DNA from: Sphingobium lactosutens DS20 | GTDB taxonomy: Bacteria; Pseudomonadota; Alphaproteobacteria; Sphingomonadales; Sphingomonadaceae | Direction of reading: 5' to 3' | Length of the DNA stretch: 64,000 bases | NCBI RefSeq assembly: GCF_000445105.1 | Contig: NZ_ATDP01000078.1 | Location: forward strand, 44,640 to 108,639 | In this document: one piece after another, positions 54,250-64,000 of the stretch | Layout: each line of letters starts with the position of its first letter | Numbering within the stretch: the stretch's first letter is position 1 | Translations under genes and position numbers: made by a program | Notes under the pieces: generated by a model | Told to the model about the DNA's origin: nothing | The model's input: only the letters and a program-made list of their open reading frames with translations | Database searches by the model: none

Positions 54250-56346
54250 GTGCGACCAGCCCGACCCGCCCTTGCCCACGAACCCGCGTTGACTGACGGT
54301 CAGGCGCAGCGGCTGCTCACCAAATATGAGGGGAGCGGCAAGGGCTGGTTCTGGGAAACGGGCGTCGATGGCGCATTATCCTATGTCAGCCCTAACATCC
54401 TGTCGGCCAAGGAACGCCACGGGCGGATGCCCGTCAGTCTACCGGACCTGATCGACAATGACGCGAGCCTGGCTGAGCGAGCATCCGAACGCAGCCTCAG
54501 CTTCTACCTGACCTCGCGATTGCCATTTGAGGGACTTGTGCTCAAGGCACAGGGACATGACGACCTCTGGTGGTCCCTGACGGGTGAGCCTGTCTATGAT
54601 GACGCCGGGCGGTACAAAGGCTTTGTTGGCTTTGCCGTCGACCTGACGGACCAGAAGAAATCGGAAATCAAGCTGTTGCAGCTGGCCCGATATGATTCGC
54701 TGACGACTTTGCCGAACCGCGACACGATGCGGGAAACGTTGGAAAACAGCCTCGTGTCGTCGATGCACCGCCGCCAAAGATGCGCGACGATGATGCTAGA
54801 CCTCGACCGATTCAAGCTGGTCAATGACACGCTGGGACATCCTGTCGGGGATCAGCTGCTGAAGGAGGTGGCCGGTCGCCTGGTCAAGATCGTCGCGGGC
54901 AGGGGCAAGGTCGGTCGCTTGGGCGGGGACGAATTCCAGCTCGTCTTTGCCGACATATGTGATGGTGCCGCTTTGTCCGCCATAGCCAACGACATCATTC
55001 ATGCCCTCTCGCAGCCCTATCTGATTCAGTCCCATCTCGTGTCCATTGGCGCGTCGGTCGGCATTGCGACATCCGACTATGACGATCGGTCGGCGGTTGA
55101 CATTGTCCGGGACGCGGACCTGGCGCTGTATGCGGCAAAGGCCGCTGGGAAGGGCACTTACCGCTTTTTCGCACCTGACATGCATGAGCAGGCGCGCGTC
55201 CGGCAACAGATAGAGGAGGACATGCAGCGGGCGCTGGAACGCGGAGAGTTCCACGTCGCCTATCAGCCTGTGGTTCATACGGTAAGCGGCGCTCTTACGG
55301 GGGTTGAAGCGCTTGTGCGCTGGACGCATCCCACCAGAGGAGCCGTGTCGCCCGCCATTTTCATTCCCGTAGCCGAAGAGGCCGGCCTGATTGCCGAGAT
55401 CGGGGAGTGGGTGTTGCGCACTGCCTGCATGGAGGCGGCGAAATGGCCCGCTCCCATCAGCGTGGCGGTCAACATATCGCCGATCCAGTTCGCGCATCAG
55501 GCGCTTCCTTCTCTCGTCGCCAGCGCCCTTGCCTATGCCGGGCTTCCTGCCGACAGGCTGGAACTGGAGATTACCGAGGGAGCCTTGCTCAACGAAACCG
55601 CAAAGACCCGGGCGGCGATCGACACACTCAAGGGGCTTGGAGTGAAGATCGCCCTGGACGATTTTGGCACCGGCTATTCGAGCCTGAGCTATCTCAAATC
55701 CATTCCCTTCGACAAGATCAAGATTGACCAGTCTTTCATCAAGGGGGCCACGTTGCCGGGAAACAACAATGCGCCGATTATCAAGGCCATTGTCGGCCTG
55801 GCCGCCGACCTGGGCATGATCACCACGGCGGAAGGGGTGGAAACGGATGACCAACTGGCCCTGGTCCGTTCGCTGGGCTGCACGCTGATCCAGGGGTATA
55901 TTTACGGCCGGCCGCTTGATCCGCAATCGGCGCTGGAGAGAAGCCGGCAGTCGAGCGCGCAGGCGGTGGGGCATCGGCGGGAACGGGCGGAACGGCGGCG
56001 GATCATGCGCACTGGCCAGATCATGGCGCAGTCGGCGAGCCAGGCGGTGCGGTTGCGCAACATGTCCCGCACCGGGGCGATGATCGAGACTGGCCTGACC
56101 CTTGAGGTGGGGGAGCGGATCGCGCTGGATATTGGCCTTGCTGCCCCGCTGGATGCCGAGGTGCGGTGGGTGAAGAACGGGCAGGCGGGCGTGCAGTTTG
56201 CGCAGGCCATCGACCTTGATGCCGTGCTGCTGACCAAGCCGCGGCGGGCGTTCAGCACCTTTGTGCCGACCTATCTTTCCGCCGAAAGCGACCAGCTGTT
56301 CGCCGACAAGCAGCGGCTGGACCCCAAGAGTTTCGGGCGGGACTGA
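54250..56346 (+). CDS. PAS-GGDEF-EAL-PilZ c-di-GMP signalling protein
   Basis: A 698-residue cytosolic protein. The N-terminal PAS-like region (about 25-135: GWFWETGVDGALSYVSPNIL...SGRYKGFVGFAVDLTD) is followed by GGDEF with an intact motif (RLGGDEF, residues 225-229), EAL with an intact motif (E353-A-L), and a C-terminal PilZ-like domain (RERAERR, NMSRTG, roughly 590-690). Both catalytic motifs look active, so it could make or break c-di-GMP and bind it. The start is GTG at 54250. It lies 48 nt downstream of the Tad-like genes, consistent with control of adhesion. Confidence 0.9.
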   Translation: MRPARPALAHEPALTDGQAQRLLTKYEGSGKGWFWETGVDGALSYVSPNILSAKERHGRMPVSLPDLIDNDASLAERASERSLSFYLTSRLPFEGLVLKAQGHDDLWWSLTGEPVYDDAGRYKGFVGFAVDLTDQKKSEIKLLQLARYDSLTTLPNRDTMRETLENSLVSSMHRRQRCATMMLDLDRFKLVNDTLGHPVGDQLLKEVAGRLVKIVAGRGKVGRLGGDEFQLVFADICDGAALSAIANDIIHALSQPYLIQSHLVSIGASVGIATSDYDDRSAVDIVRDADLALYAAKAAGKGTYRFFAPDMHEQARVRQQIEEDMQRALERGEFHVAYQPVVHTVSGALTGVEALVRWTHPTRGAVSPAIFIPVAEEAGLIAEIGEWVLRTACMEAAKWPAPISVAVNISPIQFAHQALPSLVASALAYAGLPADRLELEITEGALLNETAKTRAAIDTLKGLGVKIALDDFGTGYSSLSYLKSIPFDKIKIDQSFIKGATLPGNNNAPIIKAIVGLAADLGMITTAEGVETDDQLALVRSLGCTLIQGYIYGRPLDPQSALERSRQSSAQAVGHRRERAERRRIMRTGQIMAQSASQAVRLRNMSRTGAMIETGLTLEVGERIALDIGLAAPLDAEVRWVKNGQAGVQFAQAIDLDAVLLTKPRRAFSTFVPTYLSAESDQLFADKQRLDPKSFGRD

Positions 56347-56358
56347 CGCGCCGGGCCG

Positions 56359-56574
56359 TCAGGCCGGGGTGTCGGGGGTCGCGGTATCGGTGGCGATGGC
56401 GGCGAGTTCGGCTTCGCGGCGGGCGCGGTTGCGGTCGCCCAGGTCCTGGCGCTGGGCCATGGCGAGGAAGGCGGCGGCCGAGCGCAGGCAGCGGTCGCGC
56501 ACATTGTCGAGCTGGGCGGCGTCCGCTTCGGCCTGGGCCTTGTCAGCGAGCGCGCGATAGTCGGGATTGGCCAC
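56359..56574 (-). CDS. small hypothetical protein
   Basis: A 71-residue protein, MANPDYRALADKAQAEADAA..., starting from GTG at 56574. It is helical and Ala/Arg-rich, with no recognised domain. It is convergent to the c-di-GMP gene and downstream of the cspA terminator. Confidence 0.55.
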   Translation of the reverse strand: MANPDYRALADKAQAEADAAQLDNVRDRCLRSAAAFLAMAQRQDLGDRNRARREAELAAIATDTATPDTPA

Positions 56575-56602
56575 GGAAAATTGTCCTTCGCATCCCTGGG
56601 CG

Positions 56603-56640
56603 GAAAAGGGCCGGGCGTCATGGGATGGACGCCCGGCCGG
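56603..56640 (-). terminator. rho-independent terminator of the cold-shock gene
   Basis: On the minus strand an 11-bp stem (GGCCGGGCGTC with GACGCCCGGCC, 8-nt loop) is followed by CTTTTCC, oriented for the cspA transcript. Confidence 0.65.
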
Positions 56641-56732
56641 CCCGCGCTGCCCGTGCGGCGCGAGCGCCGGCGGGCAGGGGCCTTTCGCAGTGGCGCGGGC
56701 GGACGGCGACGCGCGCGATCCGCCCGGACGCC

Positions 56733-56945
56733 TTATTCGGCGTGGGTGAGGTTCACCGCGGCCATCTTGCCGCGACGGTCCTGCTCCAGATCATAGGAGA
56801 CGCGGTCCTTTTCGCGCAGCGTGGCAAGGCCCGCGCGCTCGACGGCGGTGATGTGGACGAAGGCGTCCGGGCTGCCGTCATCGGGGGCGATGAAGCCATA
56901 GCCCTTGTCGGCGTTGAAGAATTTGACGGTTCCAGTGATGCTCAT
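56733..56945 (-). CDS. cold-shock protein, CspA family
   Basis: A 70-residue OB-fold RNA chaperone with RNP1 KGYGFI and an RNP2 of the form DAFVHI, preceded by TGTVKFFNADKGYGFIAPDDGSPDAFVHI. The ribosome site GAAGGACTCATC precedes the ATG. Single-domain and unfused. Confidence 0.95.
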   Translation of the reverse strand: MSITGTVKFFNADKGYGFIAPDDGSPDAFVHITAVERAGLATLREKDRVSYDLEQDRRGKMAAVNLTHAE

Positions 56946-57147
56946 GATGAGTCCTTCTTTCGTTGCGGCCCGCCCTGTGTGAACGGGTCAAGGGCTAAAG
57001 GGGCAGGGAAAGAAGGAAGTAGGTGCCGCAAAGCGCCGAAGACCGTCGATTTGCGACTGTAGCGTCCCCCAAGTAGGGCATGGGGGGCGAAATAGCAAAT
57101 CGCAGGCGCGGTCAGGGTGGCGCGCGGGGTGGCAAGGCCCCCCAGGA

Positions 57148-58290
57148 TCAGGTCGGTGGGGCCTCCGCGTGGGCCGCGCGGCCTGCGTCGGCGGGGTCGG
57201 GCGCGTCATGGGCATCAGTTGCCGCCGCGTCGAAGCCGAAATAGGCGTCGCGGGCGCGGATCGCCGCTTCCTTATAGGGCAGATATTCCGCCTCCAGCTG
57301 CCGGGCGACGGCTTGTTCCTCGTCGATGGTCAATTCGCGCTGATAATCGTCGGGATCATACATCTCGTCGGATTCCTCGCCGGTGAAATCGGGCGGCGGG
57401 GGGAAATCGGTGCGCCAGGCATTGTAGAGCGTGTCCCACCACACGCCGCGCAGCCCGGCGGCGGCCTCCTCAGGCGGCAGGTCCATGAGGTGGGGAAAGG
57501 CCTCAGCCGAGCGAAGTTCACACCGTTCATGCGCGGCGGAAACGGGCGGGTTTAGCCCGGTTTCGCCATGGCCGACCGGTCCGAGCGCACCGCCCCGCGC
57601 GGTGGTGGACAGAAGGTTGCGGCGCACCGCGATGAACATGGCGACGGAGGCGGCGGACGTGACCAAAGCGGCGGCATCGCCCTCGACCGGTTCGGGATCG
57701 TCCGGCCGTTCGCCCAGCCAGGTCTGCGCGTCGGCGCTGGTGCGGGCGGACGGCTCCCGCCCCGCAAGGGGCAGATCGTCGCGCGCCACTTCGTCCAGCA
57801 TGACCGCATAGGGGCAGATCATGTCGCAATAGGCGGTGAAATCCTGCGCGACGACGCGGGCGAGCGCGGCGTCGGAGCCTTCGGCCGGGGCGTCGGCCAT
57901 GCGATCGAGCCGGGAGAGCATCGACATGGCGAGGCGATTGTCATGGCGGTGGCGGCGGATTTCGTGATTGTCGGGATCGTTGCGGATGACCTCCTCCTGC
58001 CCGGTGAGCGCGCGGGCGAGCAGATCGGTCGCGAGCCTGTCGCGCGCGATCAGGATCGCCGCGTCCCAGCCCAGGCGAAAGGCCGCGCCGTCATGGCGGA
58101 TGCGGAGGTTATAGGCGCTGCGCTGGGTGATGCGGACGCTTCCGCAGGCGAGCATGATAACGCCGGTGGCGGCGAGCGTTTCGAGGAAACGCCGTTGCCG
58201 CGCGGGCGTCCACCCATCGGCGCGGGTCGCGTCGGCGGGGGTGGGCAGGTCGTGCGGGAGCGAGGGGACGGGCGGCACAATTGCGGTCAT
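57148..58290 (-). CDS. conserved sphingomonad protein of unknown function
   Basis: A 380-residue protein. The N terminus (WTPARQRRFLETLAATGVIMLACGSVRITQRSAYNLRIRHDGAAFRLGWDAAI) resembles a helix-turn-helix pattern seen in a set of sphingomonad hypothetical proteins in which a DNA-binding unit is followed by an aromatic-rich FxLGWDAA segment, but here the turn region looks eroded. The remainder is acidic with AYFGFDAA and no recognised domain. The ATG at 58290 was chosen since the frame upstream has no similarity. I assign no function. Confidence 0.65.
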   Translation of the reverse strand: MTAIVPPVPSLPHDLPTPADATRADGWTPARQRRFLETLAATGVIMLACGSVRITQRSAYNLRIRHDGAAFRLGWDAAILIARDRLATDLLARALTGQEEVIRNDPDNHEIRRHRHDNRLAMSMLSRLDRMADAPAEGSDAALARVVAQDFTAYCDMICPYAVMLDEVARDDLPLAGREPSARTSADAQTWLGERPDDPEPVEGDAAALVTSAASVAMFIAVRRNLLSTTARGGALGPVGHGETGLNPPVSAAHERCELRSAEAFPHLMDLPPEEAAAGLRGVWWDTLYNAWRTDFPPPPDFTGEESDEMYDPDDYQRELTIDEEQAVARQLEAEYLPYKEAAIRARDAYFGFDAAATDAHDAPDPADAGRAAHAEAPPT

Positions 58291-58445
58291 GGCAAGGCTC
58301 CTGTTTCCAGAAATGAGGCTTTGCCGGAGGGTAGGCAGATCGGGCGCGTGTAGGACAGAGCAATAGGATTTTGGGAAGGTGGCGCGGTGCCGCCTTTTTA
58401 TGCCCGGCTCACCGATTGCGGGGGGCCGGGCAGGATCGCGGGCGA

Positions 58446-58793
58446 TTATTGCGTGAACATATTCTTGTCGGTGACGATCAGATTGGTGACGCCGCAATAA
58501 TCGACCGGGCTGTCAAATTCGCTGGCGTCGGCAAAGACGATGCGGGTCTGCACCTCACAGCGTTCGTCCCCTTCGAAGAATTTGAGCGAGCGGCTGGTGG
58601 CGGGCTTGACCGGCATTTTGAGCCAGTCCTTCGACCAAGTACCATCCTTGCGCTTGGTGAAGAACTGGATGGCGTCGACGGTCGATTTGTTGACGAGAAC
58701 GAAGGCGTTGTCGTCGCCATCATCGGCCTGGGCGGCAGGCGCGGCGATCAGCAAGGCGGCGCAGAGCGCAACAGTGGCGGCAAATGATTTCAT
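58446..58793 (-). CDS. small secreted protein of unknown function
   Basis: A 115-residue protein with a clear signal peptide (SFAATVALCAALLIAAPAAQA) and two Cys likely to form a disulfide (ERCEVQT, DYCGVTN). The remaining beta-like segments (FVLVNKSTVDAIQFFTKRKDGTWSKDWLKM) suggest a small periplasmic fold. I do not recognise a family. Confidence 0.7.
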   Translation of the reverse strand: MKSFAATVALCAALLIAAPAAQADDGDDNAFVLVNKSTVDAIQFFTKRKDGTWSKDWLKMPVKPATSRSLKFFEGDERCEVQTRIVFADASEFDSPVDYCGVTNLIVTDKNMFTQ

Positions 58794-58870
58794 GAAAGTC
58801 CCCCCTTTTACGGCGCGCGACGAGTGTCGGGGCCGTGGGACAAGGGGTTAGCGGGCGTTGCGGGTGGGCG

Positions 58871-58981
58871 CTAGGGATATTGCTGGCGGGTGTGCTTGAC
58901 GGCGAGGATTTCGATGGCGTCAGCGCCGACGCGGTATACAAGGCCATAGTTGGGGTGAACCACGCCAGACGACTGGCAACA
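58871..58981 (-). pseudogene. truncated ParE/RelE-family toxin (C-terminal remnant)
   Basis: In the same frame immediately after the antitoxin stop, 36 codons remain, ending VHPNYGLVYRVGADAIEILAVKHTRQQYP. GLVYRV...IEILAVKH is the C-terminal strand pair of ParE/RelE toxins. The first two-thirds, including the helices and catalytic part, are missing and no start codon precedes it. Confidence 0.7.
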
Positions 58982-59191
58982 TCAGGCGGTCTTGCGCCGA
59001 TTAATGATGGCCTGCATTTGGGCCATGACCTGTTCATGAGGAATGCCTGGGCGCGGATCGGCAAGGGCGCGTTCGACGGCGGCGCGGAGCCATGCGTCAT
59101 ATTCGGCAGGGTCTTCGGGCGCCATGAGATGCGGCGGCGGATCGAAATCCGAGGGGGTGAACCCATCAAAATCTGGCGGATCGTCGGGCAT
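58982..59191 (-). CDS. type II antitoxin (orphaned)
   Basis: A 69-residue acidic protein whose second half (DAWLRAAVERALADPRPGIPHEQVMAQMQAII) matches the C-terminal part of stability-determinant antitoxins that pair with ParE toxins. It starts at the ATG at 59191. The gene would normally be followed by a full toxin of about 95 residues; only 36 codons remain, so it has lost its partner. Confidence 0.75.
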   Translation of the reverse strand: MPDDPPDFDGFTPSDFDPPPHLMAPEDPAEYDAWLRAAVERALADPRPGIPHEQVMAQMQAIINRRKTA

Positions 59192-59236
59192 GAAGGGACT
59201 ATAGCGAAACCGTCGCTGGTCTGGTAGGCTCATACC

Positions 59237-59470
59237 ATGACCCTTGCAGGTTTTCCCCGTATCACCGTCGATCCCGCCGTTTGCGGCGGTCGGCCGATCG
59301 TGGCTGGAACGCGATTGCGGGTGAGCGACATATTTGAGATGCTGGCCGGTGGGGTGAGCGTGGACGAGATTGTCGCGGATTTTCCGTGTCTGAGCGGGGA
59401 TGATGTGCGGGCGGCCTTGGGTTATGCGGCGGCCATGGCCGGCCATCCCGTGGTGCTTGCCGCCGAATGA
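59237..59470 (+). CDS. DUF433 antitoxin
   Basis: A 77-residue DUF433 protein: FPRITVDPAVCGGRPIVAGTRLRVSDIFEML, then VDEIVADFPCLSGDDVRAALGYAA, a HTH-like domain of VapB-type antitoxins. DUF433 genes are normally followed by a PIN-like DUF5615 toxin; here the toxin is cut short after about 12 codons. Confidence 0.85.
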   Translation: MTLAGFPRITVDPAVCGGRPIVAGTRLRVSDIFEMLAGGVSVDEIVADFPCLSGDDVRAALGYAAAMAGHPVVLAAE

Positions 59471-59532
59471 AATTTCTTGTCAACGCGCAATTGCCGCGTC
59501 CTGTGACCCACTACCCGATCTTTTTAGCCTGA
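59467..59532 (+). pseudogene. truncated DUF5615-type PIN-like toxin (N-terminal remnant)
   Basis: It starts in the ATGA overlap with the DUF433 gene and reads MKFLVNAQLPRP before diverging to THYPIFLA and a stop. MKFLVDAQLPP is the typical start of DUF5615 toxins, whose Asp is part of the metal site; here it is Asn. Everything after codon 12 is replaced by the adjoining AT-rich gene's 3' end, which marks a recombination junction near 59503. Confidence 0.65.
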
Positions 59533-60530
59533 ATGATATATTCAAATGGTGAAGCGGTTTTCCTTTTTTGACGTAGCCCGAGAGCAGTTTCTACGGAAAA
59601 AGCCGGAGCAAATGCCGCCAACGCCTGCCAAGCGGCAGACACCAGCGGCAAACCTGTAGCTACGCCATGCAAGGCTACACCCGCGCCTGCCACGATGGAC
59701 GGATTTGTAGCAAGTTCATTCCATTGAAACTTTACTTCAAGAGAAGCCAATCTTTTCAAAAAATTTGTCTCTCTTGAGACGCAAACATGATCTGCAAGTG
59801 CCTGCTGAAACTTCTCAAAAGCTACTGTTTCGGCAAGGCCACCAAATCCCGATTTTCCTATCTCTATCGCCAAATCATCTAAGTAGTGCCTTAAAGCCAA
59901 AAGTTCTGCCTTTCGACGATCTTTGAATATGAGGATATCTTCATATGGCACAGATATATCCGGTATGGGCAATGCATTTTCAAGTTTGATACGAAATGCT
60001 TTTTCGGGCGTGAAGACAGATGCGTGCAAGCCCTGCACATGCGGGCCACGAGCCAAAGACCAGCAGTCATTGTCCCGATCATTCAATGCGATAAAGCTTT
60101 GCGAAAGCACTTCTTGAAAGATATCAACAGTTAGTCTTCCGCTCAATTCAATTCTAGTTTGCTGGATTCCAGGCCATTCCTCCAAGCCACTTGGTAATGA
60201 TGGATCGACATTAAAAAAATTATTCGTCGGGCAATCGAGTCTATCAAATAGCAATAAGGCAGACCGCACAACATCTAAATTGAAATCACCGTTACCTCGA
60301 GTGATTATTCCAGAGCCAGATTTATTTGCTTCAACTGTCTTTTCCGACAATATCAATGCTCCACGCTCACCTGAATCCAAGCCAGCAGGAGGTAAAATAA
60401 CACGATCTAACCAAAGACCTTCACGTTGAGGAGAATCGGTAACTTTGGATGCATCCAACCGCGGGATGTCTGAAATTTCTCGATTTGCACTCCAGCCTCT
60501 AGGCCGGCCGCTGGGCCAATGTCCCTTCAT
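59511..60530 (-). CDS. AT-rich protein of unknown function, likely horizontally acquired
   Basis: A 339-residue protein in a stretch of clearly lower GC (many AAA, TTT, ATA codons) than its neighbours. It has a strong GGAGGT ribosome site, spacing 7. Hydrophobic C-terminal helices (SIVAGAGVALHGVATGLPLVSAAWQALAAFAPAFS) could span or pack at a membrane. I recognise no domain. Its 3' end adjoins the truncated toxin, and its 5' side reaches to 30 nt from uvrA. Confidence 0.75.
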   Translation of the reverse strand: MKGHWPSGRPRGWSANREISDIPRLDASKVTDSPQREGLWLDRVILPPAGLDSGERGALILSEKTVEANKSGSGIITRGNGDFNLDVVRSALLLFDRLDCPTNNFFNVDPSLPSGLEEWPGIQQTRIELSGRLTVDIFQEVLSQSFIALNDRDNDCWSLARGPHVQGLHASVFTPEKAFRIKLENALPIPDISVPYEDILIFKDRRKAELLALRHYLDDLAIEIGKSGFGGLAETVAFEKFQQALADHVCVSRETNFLKRLASLEVKFQWNELATNPSIVAGAGVALHGVATGLPLVSAAWQALAAFAPAFSVETALGLRQKRKTASPFEYIIQAKKIG

Positions 60531-60560
60531 AACTCGCTACCTCCAAATAGTGGGAAGGAA

Positions 60561-63548
<2,988 letters not shown>

Positions 63549-63789
63549 TCGCTAAAGCTCTGCTTTGGGATGTGGGTAAGGCTCATGGGGTGGATTGTTC
63601 CAGATTTGTTCTGTTCGGGCAAGGTGCTTGGCAGATGGCGATCCAAGGTGGGTTCGACAAGGTTTAACCGAGAGGCAGCGCTCATGCTTCGTCCAAGCAG
63701 ATGACAGTAATTGTCATGGCCATCGGATTTTAGAGCAAAGAAAAATGCTTGCCGAACCGAACCTTAATCTGCTCTTTGCCCTTGGGGTG

Positions 63790-63807
63790 CCACGAAAAGA
63801 GTCGTGG
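63790..63807. promoter_or_regulatory. inverted repeat upstream of the Ig-like gene
   Basis: CCACGA-AAAGAG-TCGTGG: perfect 6-bp dyad, 20 nt before the ATG at 63828. It contains a GANTC site (63799). The rest of the 279-nt gap 63549-63827 shows no gene. Confidence 0.35.
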
Positions 63808-63827
63808 TCAAATGACAGGGGTTTTTC

Positions 63828-64000
63828 ATGGCCATTGCCGACACGACGAAACCGGTTCTGACGTCGCTGGACTTTGCCAGCACCGTGGATGTCACGACCG
63901 GCGGCAAGTATGTGACGTTTACGGCAGGTGCGACCGACACCGGTCTGGGCGTTTCCTACGTCAGCGTGATCTTCGATCATAGCTGGCAGGGCCAATATGG
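63828..64000 (+). CDS. Ig-like secreted protein (5' part only)
   Basis: Starts ATG at 63828 behind an AGGGG site and reads MAIADTTKPVLTSLDFASTVDVTTGGKYVTFTAGATDTGLGVSYVSVIFD. Pro-Val-Leu-Thr...Val-Thr-Phe-Thr-Ala repeats of this kind occur in large type I-secreted, Ca-binding adhesins without an N-terminal signal. The remainder lies beyond the window, so domain content is unknown. Confidence 0.6.
   Translation, partial: MAIADTTKPVLTSLDFASTVDVTTGGKYVTFTAGATDTGLGVSYVSVIFDHSWQGQY

Noticed and set aside
57661..57711. REP-like codons (DPEPVEG) in the unknown 380-residue protein
   Set aside because: The sequence resembles the CGAAG/TTCG part of the element but lacks the paired outer arms, so a repeat insertion is not supported.
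58720..59169. 149-codon minus-strand frame
   Set aside because: It is out of phase with both the antitoxin and toxin-remnant sequences, and Ser/Pro-rich as expected for a shadow frame.

Overview
The window is a 64 kb piece of GC-rich alphaproteobacterial chromosome, most likely from Sphingomonadaceae (Sphingobium/Sphingomonas/Novosphingobium). Supporting signs are a CcrM-type GANTC methyltransferase, a consensus EcfG general-stress promoter, dispersed palindromes built on CCGTTCG...GAGCTTGTCGAAG (a sequence I associate with sphingomonads), a TonB-dependent receptor and several small proteins typical of the group. This is a family-level inference from sequence only. I see no rRNA, tRNA or CRISPR array.

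Layout. 1-8.3 kb: beta-oxidation genes (trifunctional-type enzyme running off the left edge, thiolase), an MFS exporter, a MobA-like nucleotidyltransferase, a pterin pair (folE plus a FolM/PTR1-like reductase) and an enoyl-CoA hydratase. 8.5-12.1 kb: TonB receptor translationally coupled to a membrane dipeptidase. 12.1-16.3 kb: valine-degradation operon (isobutyryl-CoA dehydrogenase, 3-hydroxyisobutyryl-CoA hydrolase, mmsB) with a divergent LysR regulator. 16.4-22.3 kb: phospholipid methyltransferase-like gene, YadG/YadH-like ABC exporter, MATE pump, DUF808 protein and a two-gene EcfG-type stress operon. 22.4-23.7 kb: rpsF-rpsR-rplI with a clear terminator. 24-31.4 kb: GntP permease, BLUF photoreceptor, RcnB-like protein and a MacAB/OprM-type tripartite efflux operon. 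31.6-37.9 kb: fabD and fabG separated by a GxxExxY cassette bounded by a perfect 25-bp inverted repeat, an ArsR gene with a palindromic operator, ccrM behind a GANTC cluster, folP, rplM-rpsI. 38-47.7 kb: transglutaminase/TPR protein, CsbD, AGCS symporter, then glmM-DUF1272-thiD-rnhB, an L,D-transpeptidase and an MHS-family transporter. 47.8-50.5 kb: GH115 alpha-glucuronidase behind a near-perfect xyl-box. 50.6-56.3 kb: Tad-type pseudopilin-like proteins followed by a PAS-GGDEF-EAL-PilZ protein. 56.3-60.5 kb: an accessory zone with a cold-shock gene, small unknowns, two eroded toxin-antitoxin loci and an AT-rich foreign gene. 60.5-64 kb: uvrA carrying an in-frame REP-like insertion, then the start of a secreted Ig-like protein.

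Several convergent pairs are packed to the limit: back-to-back stops in TGATCA (5245-5250), overlapping stops in CTAG (25462-25465), and a hairpin whose arms carry both stop codons (12082-12105). The best candidates for undescribed biology are the inverted-repeat GxxExxY cassette inside the fab cluster, the palindromic elements that add amino acids to UvrA and supply a ribosome binding site to folP, and the region where two TA loci have lost most of their toxins next to an AT-rich gene.
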